A DNA stretch of 64,000 nt from contig NZ_LR134116.1 of the NCBI RefSeq assembly GCF_900635455.1, positions 1,736,001-1,800,000 on the forward strand. Reading direction: 5' to 3'. Within the stretch, counting starts at the first letter, position 1; each line of letters starts with the position of its first letter. This DNA comes from Yersinia intermedia (GTDB lineage Bacteria > Pseudomonadota > Gammaproteobacteria > Enterobacterales > Enterobacteriaceae). The notes beneath the pieces were generated by a model that saw only the letters and a program-made list of their open reading frames with translations, was not told where the DNA came from and did not search any database. Shown here in pieces: positions 62,565 to 64,000 of this stretch. A program made the position numbers and the translations under genes.

Positions 62565-63602
62565 GTGAAATCTATAAAGCTAACTGTCTTAGCCGGAATC
62601 TTAGCAGGGATCAGCGGTTCGGCCTTTGCTCTACCCAATATCACCCTATTGGCAACCGGGGGAACTATCGCTGGTGGCGGAGATTCAGCCACTAAATCTA
62701 ACTATAAAGCCGGTAAATTGGGGGTTGATGCCCTGGTAAACGCCGTGCCGGAAATGAAAAAAATCGCCAATATTCAAGGCGAGCAAGTGGTTAATATCGG
62801 TTCTCAAGATATGAATGACGAGGTTTGGCTGAAGTTGGCGAAAAAAATTAATGCCGATTGTGCCAAAACTGACGGTTTCGTGATTACACACGGCACCGAC
62901 ACTCTGGAAGAGACTGCTTATTTTCTTGATTTAACGGTTAATTGCGATAAACCAGTGGTGATGGTCGGGGCGATGCGCCCGGCAACAGCACTGGGGGCGG
63001 ATGGTCCGTTGAATCTTTATAATGCAGTGGTCGTCGCCAGTGACGCCAATTCAGCTAAACGCGGTGTGCTGGTGGCGATGAATGACCAGGTGCTAAGTGG
63101 TCGCGATGTGATGAAAACCAATACCACCTCGGTGCAGACATTCCAGTCACCTAACACCGGATCGTTAGGTTCTATTTATGACGGTAAAGTAAATTATCTG
63201 CACCAACCAGCACCAAGACAACCCGCTTTTGATATCAGCAAACTGAGTGAATTACCAAAAGTTGGTATTATTTATAACTATGCCAATGCTTCTGATTTAC
63301 CAGCTAAAGCACTGATTGCTGATGGCTATAAAGGGATTGTCAGTGCCGGTGTCGGTAACGGTAACCTTTATCATTCTGTCTTCGATACGCTGGCGACAGC
63401 AGCACACAATGGGGTTGCTGTTGTGCGTTCATCTCGCGTGCCTACCGGGTCTACTACGGAAGATGCAGAAGTTGATGATACCAAATACGGATTTGTTGCA
63501 TCTGGCTCACTCAATCCACAAAAAGCGCGTGTGTTGCTGCAATTGGCATTAACCCAAACGCAAAAACCGCAAGAGATCCAAAAGCTGTTCCACGCATATT
63601 GA
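62565..63602 (+). CDS. ansB: L-asparaginase 2 (periplasmic)
   Basis: A 345-residue periplasmic asparaginase: signal peptide MKSIKLTVLAGILAGISGSAFA, then LPNITLLATGGTIAGGG with the nucleophile Thr in TGGTIAGG and the second active-site set THGTDTLEET. It hydrolyses asparagine to aspartate and ammonia. E. coli AnsB has 348. The start is GTG at 62565 behind CGGAG; an ATG two bases upstream reads ATG-TGA and cannot serve. E. coli has ycaP at this place, so the location is different. Confidence 0.95.
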   Translation: MKSIKLTVLAGILAGISGSAFALPNITLLATGGTIAGGGDSATKSNYKAGKLGVDALVNAVPEMKKIANIQGEQVVNIGSQDMNDEVWLKLAKKINADCAKTDGFVITHGTDTLEETAYFLDLTVNCDKPVVMVGAMRPATALGADGPLNLYNAVVVASDANSAKRGVLVAMNDQVLSGRDVMKTNTTSVQTFQSPNTGSLGSIYDGKVNYLHQPAPRQPAFDISKLSELPKVGIIYNYANASDLPAKALIADGYKGIVSAGVGNGNLYHSVFDTLATAAHNGVAVVRSSRVPTGSTTEDAEVDDTKYGFVASGSLNPQKARVLLQLALTQTQKPQEIQKLFHAY

Positions 63603-63617
63603 TCCAATAAGTCTTTG

Positions 63618-63637
63618 ACGGGGGCTTCGGCCTCCGT
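63618..63637 (+). terminator. terminator of ansB
   Basis: ACGGGGGC-TTCG-GCCTCCGT: 8-bp stem with one G-T pair and a UUCG tetraloop, 15 bp after the stop codon. Confidence 0.75.
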
Positions 63638-63877
63638 ATTGGGTTGAGACACTGCACCATCAACGGGCAAAATGAGTTATCTATCGTGCATTAAGACCTT
63701 AGTTCGATAGCTTTTGGTGAATAATTCCAAATTAATGGCATGATAACGCATAGCCTGCTATCGCTGAGGTTGAGCGTTTCTCTCTTGCCAGTGAATAACC
63801 GTTGCAGCAGGCGGACTCGGATGATAAAACCGAGTAATGATAACGATGGCAATCTCAGTTGAGTGTGGTGAGGGGAA
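63638..63877. promoter_or_regulatory. serC promoter region
   Basis: 240 bases up to serC. Contains promoter sequence for serC(-aroA) and a GAGGGGAA ribosome site. Nothing else recognised. Confidence 0.45.
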
Positions 63878-64000
63878 ATGACACAAGTTTATAATTTTAG
63901 CGCAGGGCCTGCGATGTTACCGGTTGAAGTTTTACGTCGTGCGGAACAGGAATTACGTAACTGGCATGGCTTGGGGACGTCGGTGATGGAAATCAGTCAC
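63878..64000 (+). CDS. serC: phosphoserine aminotransferase (N-terminal 41 residues)
   Basis: The window ends inside this gene. The visible start [20 protein letters not shown] matches E. coli SerC, including the FSAGPAMLP segment near the PLP site and GTSVMEISH. It makes phosphoserine from phosphohydroxypyruvate and also serves in pyridoxine synthesis. ATG at 63878 follows GAGGGGAA. aroA is expected after it. Confidence 0.95.

Overview
The window is a chromosomal segment of an enterobacterium, almost certainly a Yersinia. Most encoded proteins are close relatives of the E. coli K-12 proteins that run from ybjL to serC, in nearly the same order. The spaces between genes carry many ERIC-type repeats of the kind abundant in Yersinia. 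I cannot fix the species from this sequence alone.

Layout. 1-9189: ybjL (cut by the window edge), grxA, ybjC, ybjN, the putrescine importer potFGHI, ybjO and rlmC, then three head-to-tail ERIC copies. 9190-18112: the arginine uptake locus artJ and artPIQM, split by a four-gene insert (10431-14864). 18463-33001: ybjP, ybjS, ybjT, ltaE, a TIGR00027-type methyltransferase that is not part of the E. coli order, poxB, hcr, hcp, lysO, ybjD and ybjX. 33144-47217: macAB, cspD, clpSA, infA, aat, cydDC, trxB and lrp. 47339-64000: ftsK, lolA, rarA, serS, ycaD, the pyruvate formate-lyase block pflA-pflB-focA, ycaO, ansB and the start of serC.

The most notable content is the insert inside the art locus. 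It holds an IclR-type regulator, divergent from an aldehyde dehydrogenase, an iron-type alcohol dehydrogenase and a metallo-beta-lactamase-fold lactonase very like Agrobacterium AttM/BlcC. Together they match the gamma-butyrolactone catabolic set blcR-blcABC (attJ-attKLM): lactone to 4-hydroxybutyrate, to succinic semialdehyde, to succinate. The divergent promoter region carries two 16-bp palindromes whose four half-sites are spaced 10, 9 and 10 bp apart. The operon ends in a clear intrinsic terminator. The lactonase may also open N-acyl-homoserine lactones, which would matter in a genus that signals with them.

Regulatory sites visible by eye include a tandem ArgR operator (21-bp period) at artJ, two NsrR-like sites and an FNR-like site before hcp-hcr, a LexA box before ftsK, and an FNR box before focA. 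Compared with E. coli K-12, nfsA-rimK, aqpZ, tRNA-Ser serW and ycaP are absent from their expected positions, and ansB lies between ycaO and serC. No CRISPR array, insertion sequence, prophage, rRNA or tRNA gene was seen.
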